Below are positions 48,608-56,010 of a stretch of DNA of 64,000 nt, piece by piece. Below the pieces are notes generated by a model. It did not search any database. It worked only from the letters and a program-made list of their open reading frames with translations, and had not been told where the DNA came from. The position numbers were made by a program, and so were the translations under genes. Numbering within the stretch: the stretch's first letter is position 1; each line of letters starts with the position of its first letter. The stretch spans positions 1,674,001 to 1,738,000 of the forward strand of contig NZ_CP070619.1 of assembly GCF_017068395.1 (NCBI RefSeq), given 5' to 3'. The DNA comes from Rhodococcus pseudokoreensis (GTDB taxonomy: Bacteria > Actinomycetota > Actinomycetes > Mycobacteriales > Mycobacteriaceae).

Positions 48608-48649
48608 CCCCACCTGATCTGGACTATCGTCCAGATTGCCGAGGTGGGG
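48608..48649. promoter_or_regulatory. Nested hairpin in the leader of the small ORF
   Basis: CCCCACCT pairs with AGGTGGGG and, nested inside, ATCTGGAC pairs perfectly with GTCCAGAT around a 4-base TATC loop. The element lies 64 bases upstream of the small ORF on the minus strand. It could be an attenuator, a structured leader, or a terminator of an upstream transcript. Confidence 0.5.
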
Positions 48650-49053
48650 CCGCCAGTCATTCGCGGCGGCCGAGAGCCGGATCGACGGCGCGCGGCCCGC
48701 CGCCCGTGCAGAAGGCACCGGTTCACAGTAGTGTTCACCAAGCCCCGCGGGCCGCGAGCGACCTCTGGTCGTTGCGATGCGCAACGCAACACTTCGGCCC
48801 TGAACAGGGGCGATGGGCACTTCCGCCTCACGGCGCACACCCCTGCGACAGTGCCAGCAAACTCTCAGTGATTGAAACGGCAACCATGCGGCCACACCCT
48901 CGACCGCGGATGCCGACGTGAGCACATCCCAGCCCGCACCGACGCCACCCTTGAACTTTCAACGGTAGAACGTGCGTGACGAGCACAGAGAGCGCCCGAA
49001 AAGCCGACGATTCCCGAGCGGGCGGCGCGCGATGATTGAAACATATATGAGAT

Positions 49054-49080
49054 AAACCTCGCTCGAACGAACGAGGTTTT
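49054..49080 (+). terminator. Intrinsic terminator-like hairpin upstream of the EspR-like gene
   Basis: AAACCTCG and CGAGGTTT form an 8-bp stem over a 10-base loop, followed by a short T-run. It lies 96 bases before the EspR-like start without an obvious upstream gene on the plus strand. It is either a terminator for unrecognised transcription or an attenuator. Confidence 0.5.
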
Positions 49081-49096
49081 GCCTCTATGTCCGTGA

Positions 49097-49114
49097 GTTA
49101 TCAATCGGTTATCA
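49097..49114 (+). promoter_or_regulatory. Direct repeats GTTATCA, 11-bp period
   Basis: GTTATCA occurs at 49097-49103 and at 49108-49114, one helical turn apart, in the AT-rich promoter region about 65 bases before the EspR-like gene. Such phased repeats often serve as binding sites; autoregulation is possible. Confidence 0.4.
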
Positions 49115-49175
49115 TCGTGGTACGGTGTCGTTCACACGACTGACGCGCGCACGAGAGAGGACCCGGCGGCTCACA

Positions 49176-49592
49176 ATGGCAGATTTTGCTGCGCGGTTGA
49201 ACAAGCTTTTCGACACGGTCCACCCTCCGGGACGTAAACCGCATACCAACGCCGAGGTCGCGGCGGCGCTGATCGAGGACGGGCATCAGATCTCGAAGCC
49301 CTACATCTCCCAGCTCCGATCGGGACAACGCACCAATCCCTCCGACGAGACGGTCGCGGCATTCGCCCGCTTCTTCAAGGTGAAGCCCGACTACTTCTTC
49401 AACGACATCTACGCCGCGAAGATCGACCACGATCTCGAGCTTCTCTCGCAACTCCAGGGATACGGACTCCGCAAGCTCTCCAGCCGCGCGTTCGACCTCT
49501 CCGAAGAATCGCAGAATCTGCTCACGACGATGGCCGAGAAACTCCGCGCCAGCGAGGGGTTGCCGGAGGTTCCGCCGGACGCGTCCCGCTGA
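49176..49592 (+). CDS. espR: EspR-like nucleoid-associated transcriptional regulator
   Basis: The 138-residue protein resembles mycobacterial EspR (Rv3849): AARLNKLFDTVHPPGR at the N terminus, then HTNAEVAAALIEDGHQISKPYISQLRSG (extended helix-turn-helix) and NPSDETVAAFARFFKVKPDYF, with a C-terminal dimerisation helix. EspR is a nucleoid-associated protein that bridges DNA and regulates the ESX-1 and envelope genes. ATG 49176 is chosen. EspR binds widely and often autoregulates. Here it lies within 4 kb of a metallopeptidase/membrane operon, similar to XRE-ImmA associations, but a zwf gene intervenes. Confidence 0.88.
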   Translation: MADFAARLNKLFDTVHPPGRKPHTNAEVAAALIEDGHQISKPYISQLRSGQRTNPSDETVAAFARFFKVKPDYFFNDIYAAKIDHDLELLSQLQGYGLRKLSSRAFDLSEESQNLLTTMAEKLRASEGLPEVPPDASR

Positions 49593-49725
49593 CGACGAGA
49601 GCCGTTGGGCGGCAACGAGTTCGCGGGAGATCGCTTCGGAGATCCATGTAGGACTCACGGACGCGGGCCCGACGACACCGCCGGATTGCCCTGCCCGGCG
49701 TGCCTCGGTGGCGCATGATGGAGCA

Positions 49726-51144
49726 ATGGTTGACAGACCGCAGCTCGGTCCCACGATCTTCGTCCTCTTCGGTGCCACCGGAGATCTGTCCAAACGCATG
49801 GTCCTCCCCGCCTTCTTCCAGCTCGCCCTGTCGGGGCTTCTGAACTCCGAGTGGATGCTGATCGGCACCGGGCGCGGCAACGTCTCCGACGATCAGTTCC
49901 GCGACCACGTGCACGACGTCGTGAACCAGTTCGGAGTGCCGCACGACGACGCCGACTGGGAACCGTTCGCCCGGCGGCTGAGATTCGCCGGCGGCGGGTT
50001 CACTCCCGACAACCCGGGATCACTCCCCACGGCCGTGCAGCAGGCGCGGCAGGACCTCGGCGCGGCCGATGCACAGTTGGTGCACTACCTGGCGCTGCCG
50101 CCGAGCACGTTCGCCGAGACCACCCGTGCGCTCGGCGCTCACGATCTGGCCCGCGGCGCACGCGTCGTGTACGAGAAGCCGTTCGGGACTTCCCAGGAGG
50201 CGTTCACCGAACTCGACCAAGCCGTGCACCACGTCCTCGACGAGAAGCAGATCTATCGGATCGACCACTTCCTCGGCAAGGAGAGCACCCAGAACCTGCA
50301 CATCCTGCGCTTCGCCAACGGGATGATCGAGGGCGTCTGGAACCGGGAACACGTCGAGCAGATACAGATCGACGTGCCCGAGACACTCGACATCGACGAC
50401 CGCGCCCGGTTCTACGACGCCACCGGCGCCGTCCTGGACATGCTGGTGACGCATCTGTTCCAGGTCGCCGCCGAGATCGCGATGGAACCGCCGGAGACGT
50501 TGGACGCCGACGATCTCCAATCGGCCCGGGAATCCGTGATCGGGACGTTCCGTCCCCTCGATACCGCCGACGTGGTGCTCGGCCAATACGAGGGGTACCG
50601 CGACGTCGAGGGCGTCGCGGACGATTCCACGACGGAGACGTTCGTCGCCGCCCGGTTGTGGGTCGACACGGACCGCTGGCGGGGAGTGCCCTTCCTCCTC
50701 CGCACCGGAAAGATGCTGGGCGTCAGCAAGCAGCGGGTCAGCCTGGTCTTCCGCAGTCCGCAGGGCCCACTCACCGACATTCCACCGGACGGCGCAGTCC
50801 TGACCTTCGATCTGAAGGGCGACGGCGAGATCGACATCGCCATGGTCGTCAAGGAACCCGGCCCCGACGACAGCCTGTCGGTGGGCCACCTGGGGCTGCC
50901 CCTCGACACGGTGCCACTCGGCCACGCCCTCGCACCCTATTCGCGGCTCATCCTCGACGTCCTGCACGGCGACCGGTCGCTTTTCACGCGCCCCGACGGC
51001 CTGGCCCACGTCTGGACCGTCGCCGACGCGCTCCTGCGTGACCCTCCCACGGCCAAGCCGTACCCCGCCGGATCCATGGGACCGCCCGAGGCCGAGGACC
51101 TCGCCGCGCCCTGCGGGTGGCTCGTCACCGGTTCGCCGGACTGA
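49726..51144 (+). CDS. zwf: Glucose-6-phosphate dehydrogenase family protein
   Basis: Zwf oxidises glucose 6-phosphate to 6-phosphogluconolactone with NAD(P). The 472-residue protein has the coenzyme motif GATGDLSKR near residue 15, EKPFG, the catalytic RIDHFLGKE around residue 178 and a C-terminal beta-sheet domain. ATG 49726 follows GGAGCA; GTG 49708 is in frame. It is not accompanied by tal, opcA or pgl, so it is probably a second zwf, possibly with different coenzyme preference. It stands alone, convergent with the 7-TM gene. Confidence 0.93.
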   Translation: MVDRPQLGPTIFVLFGATGDLSKRMVLPAFFQLALSGLLNSEWMLIGTGRGNVSDDQFRDHVHDVVNQFGVPHDDADWEPFARRLRFAGGGFTPDNPGSLPTAVQQARQDLGAADAQLVHYLALPPSTFAETTRALGAHDLARGARVVYEKPFGTSQEAFTELDQAVHHVLDEKQIYRIDHFLGKESTQNLHILRFANGMIEGVWNREHVEQIQIDVPETLDIDDRARFYDATGAVLDMLVTHLFQVAAEIAMEPPETLDADDLQSARESVIGTFRPLDTADVVLGQYEGYRDVEGVADDSTTETFVAARLWVDTDRWRGVPFLLRTGKMLGVSKQRVSLVFRSPQGPLTDIPPDGAVLTFDLKGDGEIDIAMVVKEPGPDDSLSVGHLGLPLDTVPLGHALAPYSRLILDVLHGDRSLFTRPDGLAHVWTVADALLRDPPTAKPYPAGSMGPPEAEDLAAPCGWLVTGSPD

Positions 51145-51166
51145 CCGGCGTCACGGGCCGCTCCGC

Positions 51167-52180
51167 CTAGTCCGCGGCCGAATCCGCGGTGTCCGCCCGC
51201 GCGGGAGCCGGGGCCGACGTGCCGAACTCGGTGTACGCATCCGCGAGTTCGAGGACCCATCGGCGCGGCGACATGCCCTGAGGCGGCGCGATCCATTCGG
51301 TGTCGAGGACGTCCGAGGCGACCGGGTCGTGGATCCAGCGCGCGAGAATCTGGGCGCGCTCGGCCGTCGATTCCGGAAGTTTCGGTTCGTCCGCGTCGAG
51401 CATGCCGGCGCCCGCCTGCAGGTACAGCGCGTCCATGACATGGGCGACGGCGTCGGAGGCGCGGAGGACGGTCGTGCTGCCCTTGCCGTCGCCCTCGACC
51501 ACTTCGGGGAACCGGGTGACGAGCACCGAATGCAGAGTGTCCGTGCGGCGCAGGTCCTGCCGTGCGCGCAGCCAGGTTTCGACGAGCACCCAGACGGTGC
51601 CGACCGACACGATCACGGCCGCGACGGTGTACGCAGGCGAGGAGCCGACGATCCACCTCTGCCCCGACAGCTCACGCACCAGTCCCACGACGGCTGCCAC
51701 GAGGACCGTCGCGGATCCGACGACGATCAGCGAGATTCCCCGGCCGAGCGGGGTCCACGCGACGTGCCTGCCGCCGGTCACGACCACCGCGGTCAGCGCG
51801 ATCACGATGAACACGAGCGCGGGAACGGGAACTCCACCGGCAAGCCCGATTCCGAGCACGAGGGCGACGGTGTAGACGATCACGGCAACCGCACGCAGCG
51901 CCGGACGCGGGAGTATCGGCCACACGGAGACCGCGCCGACCGCGCTCGCGGCGGCGAACAGCGTCCATGCCAGTTCGAGGACGATCTCCGACAGGCCGGC
52001 CGTCGGGGCCAGGGTGTCGAGTCGACCGGCGACGTCCGGAACGGCCAGCGTCGACGCGATTGCCGCGCTGGACACAGCCACCACCATCGCCACCCGCAGC
52101 GGCGTCGGCTGACGCGCGGCGACCCGGCCGATCCGGGCACCCGCCGCCGTCCACACGACCAGCGCAATCAGCCAGCCCAT
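51167..52180 (-). CDS. Seven-TM protein with C-terminal cytoplasmic domain (MAB_1171c/DUF6545-like)
   Basis: The 337-residue protein has seven predicted transmembrane helices between residues 1 and 215 and a C-terminal soluble domain with DTLHSVLVTRFPEVVEGDGKGS and SPRRWVLELADAY. The layout resembles the MAB_1171c family of putative actinobacterial transporters that commonly follow ImmA/IrrE-type genes. ATG 52180 overlaps the stop of the metallopeptidase gene as ATGA, showing translational coupling. Function unknown; a receptor or channel partner of the peptidase is one inference. Confidence 0.85.
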   Translation of the reverse strand: MGWLIALVVWTAAGARIGRVAARQPTPLRVAMVVAVSSAAIASTLAVPDVAGRLDTLAPTAGLSEIVLELAWTLFAAASAVGAVSVWPILPRPALRAVAVIVYTVALVLGIGLAGGVPVPALVFIVIALTAVVVTGGRHVAWTPLGRGISLIVVGSATVLVAAVVGLVRELSGQRWIVGSSPAYTVAAVIVSVGTVWVLVETWLRARQDLRRTDTLHSVLVTRFPEVVEGDGKGSTTVLRASDAVAHVMDALYLQAGAGMLDADEPKLPESTAERAQILARWIHDPVASDVLDTEWIAPPQGMSPRRWVLELADAYTEFGTSAPAPARADTADSAAD

Positions 52181-52680
52181 CAGCCGATCGCCTCGTCGTA
52201 CCGGAGCACGGACACGGGAGTACCGCGCCCCTGCATCGTCTTCAAGCGGATGAGCAGCATCGACGCGAACGTCTCGGCCTCCCACTCGGCCACCTCGTCG
52301 GACGGCTGTTCTTCTCCCCGCCGTCGCGACCGCTGGCTGAGCATGTAGGCGATCAGATCGTCGCCGGCCTCGAGGGTCGCGGCCACGATCTCTGCGCCTT
52401 CGTGCCGAAACACGATGTGACCCAACTCGTGCGCGAGCGTGCGGTCGAGGTCCGGGAGGCCCGGCGCCAGCACGATCACGTCCCGGTCCGGGTAGGCACG
52501 TCGCTGGCCGCAGACCCCGGGTGCCATCGGCTTCGTGAAATCGAGTTCGATGGAACGCTGCCGTTCACGGGCCACCGCGTCCACCACGTGCCGGAGCGTC
52601 ACTGCCTCGGCTCTGGCCGCCGCGTCACACACCGCGTCCACGGCCGCCGCCACCCGACGATGAGATCTGTTCGCCCCCAC
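52180..52680 (-). CDS. ImmA/IrrE-like zinc metallopeptidase
   Basis: The 166-residue cytoplasmic protein has the zinc motif HELGH (residues 84-88) in LAHELGHIVF and the downstream E-x-E-A-x-x-F-A-x-x-L-L pattern (about 132-142) that supplies the third metal ligand of ImmA/IrrE peptidases. Such enzymes cleave XRE-type repressors in mobile elements or stress circuits. GTG 52680 follows GGAGGGG. It is the middle gene of a three-gene operon: anchored surface protein, peptidase, 7-TM protein. The EspR-like XRE-type regulator nearby is a possible substrate (inference). Confidence 0.88.
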   Translation of the reverse strand: MGANRSHRRVAAAVDAVCDAAARAEAVTLRHVVDAVARERQRSIELDFTKPMAPGVCGQRRAYPDRDVIVLAPGLPDLDRTLAHELGHIVFRHEGAEIVAATLEAGDDLIAYMLSQRSRRRGEEQPSDEVAEWEAETFASMLLIRLKTMQGRGTPVSVLRYDEAIG

Positions 52681-52682
52681 GA

Positions 52683-53609
52683 CTACACCCCTCCATTCGA
52701 AGCGGGCGGGAAGAATTCCGCCCGAGCGGCCGCGATGCGCGCCTGTTGTGCGCGAGCACCCTTGAAGGTCAGCGCACCCGCTCCGCCGGCGCAGCACAGC
52801 AGCACGCCGACCCCACCGAGAACGGTGATCGCGGGCAACGGCTCACTGTGGACCACCGGAACCATTCCCGGCGGCGCGGCATCCGGATCGCCCTGGGCAG
52901 GCGCCTGCGCGCCGGGCGCCCGAGCGTCGCTACCGGGCGTCTCCCCCGCGGGCCGGTCCTGTGGCGCGGAATCCGTGGAATCGCTCGCACCCGGGCCTGC
53001 CGCGGCGCCGGGACCGGACCCTCCTGCCGAGGCTCCCCCGGACGCCGGGGGCGCGGCCGGACTCTCCGCGCCCGGGGCGGCAGCAGCGTCGGAACCTACG
53101 TCTCCGGAACCCACGTCACCGGAATCGTCGCCTCCGGACGTGTCCGGGCGCAGGACCTTCGGTTCGGCCGGGGGCGGCAACTGGATCGGACGGGGCGGAG
53201 CGACCACGGCGCGGGACGTCGAAGGGCTCGACGTTTCCGTGGGTTCGACGGTCTCGGACGGTTCCGTGGTCCCGGACGGCTCCCCGGTCTCGGACGGCTT
53301 GGTGGGCTCGGCCGTCTCGGATGGCTTGGTGGGCTCGGCCGTCTCGCTGGGTTCCTGTGTCTCGCTGGGCTCTCCGCCACCGCATCCGCGCCGGCTCTCG
53401 CACGGTGGATGGGGATGATCGGGCTTGCCGCCGCCGGGAGACCCGGTGGAACCGCCTTCGCAGCGGCCGCCGTCGCATTCGTGGTACTGGGGGCCCGCGA
53501 CGGCGTCGGACGGGAACGCCGACACAGTGATCCAGGCGAGCCCGGACAAGAAGGCCACAGCCAACCCGACCACGGTCAGCCTTCGCAAGACACGACGCGC
53601 GCTCACCAT
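52683..53609 (-). CDS. Anchored Pro/Ser/Glu/Thr-rich surface protein
   Basis: The 308-residue protein has an N-terminal signal sequence (about residues 8-35), a Cys/Gly/His patch (HECDGGRCEGG and CESRRGCGGG), a long low-complexity region rich in PSET and EPT repeats and Pro/Ala/Gly, then a C-terminal transmembrane helix (about 270-292) and a short basic cytoplasmic tail. It therefore spans the wall with a tail inside. Ser/Thr/Pro content suits O-mannosylation by PMT. GAGGGGGGTGC precedes ATG 53609. It heads the operon with the metallopeptidase and 7-TM genes. Confidence 0.82.
   Translation of the reverse strand: MVSARRVLRRLTVVGLAVAFLSGLAWITVSAFPSDAVAGPQYHECDGGRCEGGSTGSPGGGKPDHPHPPCESRRGCGGGEPSETQEPSETAEPTKPSETAEPTKPSETGEPSGTTEPSETVEPTETSSPSTSRAVVAPPRPIQLPPPAEPKVLRPDTSGGDDSGDVGSGDVGSDAAAAPGAESPAAPPASGGASAGGSGPGAAAGPGASDSTDSAPQDRPAGETPGSDARAPGAQAPAQGDPDAAPPGMVPVVHSEPLPAITVLGGVGVLLCCAGGAGALTFKGARAQQARIAAARAEFFPPASNGGV
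53289..53342. repeat. 27-bp tandem repeat in the surface-protein gene
   Basis: Two adjacent 27-bp units (53289-53315 and 53316-53342), differing at a single base, encode the repeated nine-residue PSETAEPTK-type motif. Length polymorphism by slippage is likely. Confidence 0.85.
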
Positions 53610-53692
53610 GCACCCCCCTCGTATTCACGACACGACACCACGTTCACGGCGACATCGCCGCTGTCATGGTAACGAGCGAATCGAGCGGAGGT

Positions 53693-53730
53693 GCTGGTGG
53701 TGCCGGTGTCGGGGAACCGGCACCACCAGC
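53693..53730. terminator. Hairpin terminator, 15-bp stem
   Basis: GCTGGTGGTGCCGGT pairs with ACCGGCACCACCAGC over an 8-base loop, upstream of the surface-protein operon on the minus strand. It would end transcription of the small locus at 53731-53990 before the operon begins. Confidence 0.82.
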
Positions 53731-53846
53731 GATGCCCGAGTCAGGTGGGACTCGAGCAGCTTCGGTGAACCCCTACGGGCTCGGCGTTACCGCCTGGAGG
53801 TGCTGATCGGTCAGGGTCTTCGCGACGCCGTCAAGCCGGCGGGAGT

Positions 53847-53939
53847 TCACAGAACGTTCACCAGCAACATCGTCGCGGTGATGGTCGCGACCACTGTCGC
53901 CGGCTCGAGAAACTTCGAGATCTTGCGCATTGCCTGCAT
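53847..53939 (-). CDS. Candidate micro-peptide, hydrophobic
   Basis: A 30-codon frame starts MQAMRKISKFLEPATVV and is hydrophobic at its end (ATITATMLLVNVL), resembling a single-span membrane peptide. GGTGGAAATAC precedes ATG 53939. A promoter-like arrangement (TTGCCA and TACTGT, 18 bases apart) lies upstream on the minus strand, and a 15-bp-stem terminator follows at 53693. The unit may instead encode a small RNA. The rest of 53610-54074 shows no other gene. Confidence 0.4.
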   Translation of the reverse strand: MQAMRKISKFLEPATVVATITATMLLVNVL

Positions 53940-54074
53940 GTATTTCCACCCCGTGCGATCGACCCCTTGATGACCTACGGACAGTACACAGCATTCAGTT
54001 ACCTTTTGGCAAATTTGGACCGGAATGCCAGGAGCCCCGACCGCCCGACGACGGCACTTACCTGGGCCGGAACG

Positions 54075-54116
54075 CAGAAGAGGCACCCTCTCCGGATGGA
54101 GTGAGTGCCTCTTCTG
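54075..54116 (-). terminator. Terminator hairpin of tRNA-Ala
   Basis: CAGAAGAGGCAC and GTGCCTCTTCTG form a 12-bp stem adjacent to the 3' CCA of the tRNA on the minus strand. It is GC-moderate and has an internal helix. Confidence 0.8.
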
Positions 54117-54192
54117 TGGTGGAGCTGAGGGGAATCGAACCCCTGACCTCTTCGATGCGAACGAAGCGCGCTACCAACTGCGCCACAGCCCC
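54117..54192 (-). tRNA. tRNA-Ala (anticodon CGC)
   Basis: On the minus strand a canonical cloverleaf begins GGGGCTG, with acceptor mate CAGCTCC, D-arm, anticodon stem CTTCG/CGAAG enclosing a loop with CGC, T-arm GGTTCGATTCC, discriminator A and encoded CCA. The anticodon reads codon GCG. It is separated from the glpR gene downstream by about 98 bases. Confidence 0.96.
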
Positions 54193-54289
54193 GCGCGGAT
54201 CCTGCGATCCGCTCGGCAAACTCTAGCAGGCAACCCGCGGAGGGAGCGAATCGCCTGCACCGACGTGGCTTTCGGCCCGGATCCGAGGG

Positions 54290-55030
54290 CTACTCACCGG
54301 CAGCCCGGCGCATCGTCGCCTGCTGCATCGGCTCGTCGTCGAAGTGCTCGAGATGATCGAATTCTGGATCCTCGTCGTCCACCTCGAGGACGACGGCGCC
54401 CGGACGCCGCAACCGGGCAGGGATGAGCCGGAGTTCGTCGTCGCTCCGGGACTCGACACCCAGCCGCGAGCGATTGAGACGCGCGGTCCGCCGCCGACGG
54501 ATCTCCTGCTCGATCTGGACCTGCCGGCGCAGGTACGCCATGTAGGCGACGAGACCGGCCACGCCGGCCGCGAACGCCCACCACATCAGCGGGGAGATGA
54601 TCAGGCCGAGCGCCGCCGACATGATCGTCGCGAACACCAGCCCGAGAAGCGATCGCTGCCGAAACCCGTAGCGTGCCTCGCGCGCGATCGCGTCGGCCTC
54701 GGGATCGAAGCCGCCGCGTCCCCGGCGTACCGGCACGTACTCGCCGACCGGGGCCCGCTCACCGTCGAAATCGTCTTCCTCTGCGTGAGTGTCCACAAGG
54801 TCCTCCGCGTCGTAGCCGTAGTGGTCCGGTTCCGGTTGCCAGTACGGGTCGCTGCGGTGCCCTGCCGCGGGTCCACGCTGCACGGGACGTTCGTCGCCGC
54901 GGTGCAGCACGCGCGTCGCGAGTGCTGCGTCACTGGTTTGCCGAATTCGGGGGCGGTTGTTCACCAGCATTGGGACCAGGACGAAGAGCCACACGACGAC
55001 GAGCCCGATCCAGAGAAACGAGTTCGGCAT
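54290..55030 (-). CDS. glpR: GlpR/SepX-like divisome membrane protein
   Basis: The 246-residue protein has an N-terminal transmembrane helix (FLWIGLVVVWLFVLVPMLVN), an acidic linker with DPYWQPEPDHYGYDAED, an internal transmembrane pair (residues about 138-175) and a basic C-terminal part with RRRRTARLNRSRLGVESRSDDE. This matches the GlpR (SepX) family, the membrane receptor of Glp, part of the actinobacterial divisome interacting with FtsZ. GGAGGAGGTCGCCGA precedes ATG 55030. It belongs to the conserved glpR-rimJ-glp-galU block. The 319-base gap upstream (55031-55349) holds only promoter-like DNA, including GTCAC-ATGC-GTAAC at 55144-55157. Confidence 0.85.
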   Translation of the reverse strand: MPNSFLWIGLVVVWLFVLVPMLVNNRPRIRQTSDAALATRVLHRGDERPVQRGPAAGHRSDPYWQPEPDHYGYDAEDLVDTHAEEDDFDGERAPVGEYVPVRRGRGGFDPEADAIAREARYGFRQRSLLGLVFATIMSAALGLIISPLMWWAFAAGVAGLVAYMAYLRRQVQIEQEIRRRRTARLNRSRLGVESRSDDELRLIPARLRRPGAVVLEVDDEDPEFDHLEHFDDEPMQQATMRRAAGE

Positions 55031-55349
55031 TCGGCGACCTCCTCCCAATCGTCTACCAGCATGGATACCGCTGTTGACCCATCCAGGCTAACCGCATGAA
55101 CACGCACATCTTCGCAGACGCGCCGATCTCACCATACTCAGGTGTCACATGCGTAACGCGAAAATGTGGCGCTCGGCATGCCCCGGACAGACGAAGGAAA
55201 CGATCGGGCAAAGACTCGCCGAAAGCGGAGTCCCGGTCGGGGAGCTTTGATACCGTGAAATAACTGCCACGTAGCTGGACGTTTGTCCATGTCCGATTCG
55301 GCGGACATATCCGGGTGGTTCACCGGTCACGCCCAGACGGCGCCGGCGG

Positions 55350-55985
55350 TCACGCCCAGGTGGCTTTGCCACTCCGCACGAGCGAATCCGCGACGGTGCC
55401 GGGCACGTCCTCGACGGTCATGCCGACCAGAATGTGGTCGCGCCACTGCCCGTCGACGTCCAGATAACGCGCGAGCAGACCTTCCTCACGGAAGCCGACG
55501 TTGCGGAGTACCGCCTGGCTCGCCAGGTTCTCCGGACGCACGGTGGCCTCCACGCGGTGCAGACCCACGGGGCCGAAGGCGTGATCGAGCCCGAGCGCGA
55601 GCGCACCGGTGGCCACGCCGAGCCCATTGACGTCGCTGGCCACCCAGTACCCGATCCACGCGGAGCGCAGCGCACCCCGCACCACGTTGCCGATCGTGAT
55701 CTGGCCGCAGAAATTGCCGTCGAGTTCGATGGCCATCGGCAGCATCCGGCCCTTCCGCGCCTCCGAACGCAGACTGCTGCACAGTCCGGGCCATCCCGAA
55801 ATATGATGGCGCGCTTCCCAGGGCGCCTCCCCCGTCGGCTCCCACGGTTCGAGGTGCGCGCGGTCGCGGGTGCGCAGACGGCTCCATGCGGCCGCGTCAC
55901 GCAACCTGATGGCGCGCACCGTGACGACGCCACCCTTCACCCGCAGGGGCCCGAGATGCGGAGGCCAACCCGGATGCTGTGTCAT
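55350..55985 (-). CDS. rimJ: GNAT family N-acetyltransferase (RimJ-like)
   Basis: The 211-residue protein is a GNAT acetyltransferase of the RimJ/RimL type, acting on N-terminal amines of ribosomal proteins or on other amines. Landmarks are IGYWVASDVNGLGVATGAL (acetyl-CoA binding strand and loop), LHRVEATVRPENLASQAVLRNVGF and the C-terminal DGQWRDHILVGM. It lies between glpR and glp as in mycobacteria (Rv0995). The substrate is not determined. Confidence 0.9.
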   Translation of the reverse strand: MTQHPGWPPHLGPLRVKGGVVTVRAIRLRDAAAWSRLRTRDRAHLEPWEPTGEAPWEARHHISGWPGLCSSLRSEARKGRMLPMAIELDGNFCGQITIGNVVRGALRSAWIGYWVASDVNGLGVATGALALGLDHAFGPVGLHRVEATVRPENLASQAVLRNVGFREEGLLARYLDVDGQWRDHILVGMTVEDVPGTVADSLVRSGKATWA

Positions 55986-56010
55986 TTCGTCTCACACTGC
56001 CGCAGTGTCA

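Noticed and set aside
48311..48871. Plus-strand frame of 186 codons
   Set aside because: Irregular composition, no ribosome site and it crosses the terminator, small ORF and nested hairpin of the minus strand.
54025..54426. Plus-strand frame crossing the tRNA
   Set aside because: It reads through the antisense of tRNA-Ala and its terminator.
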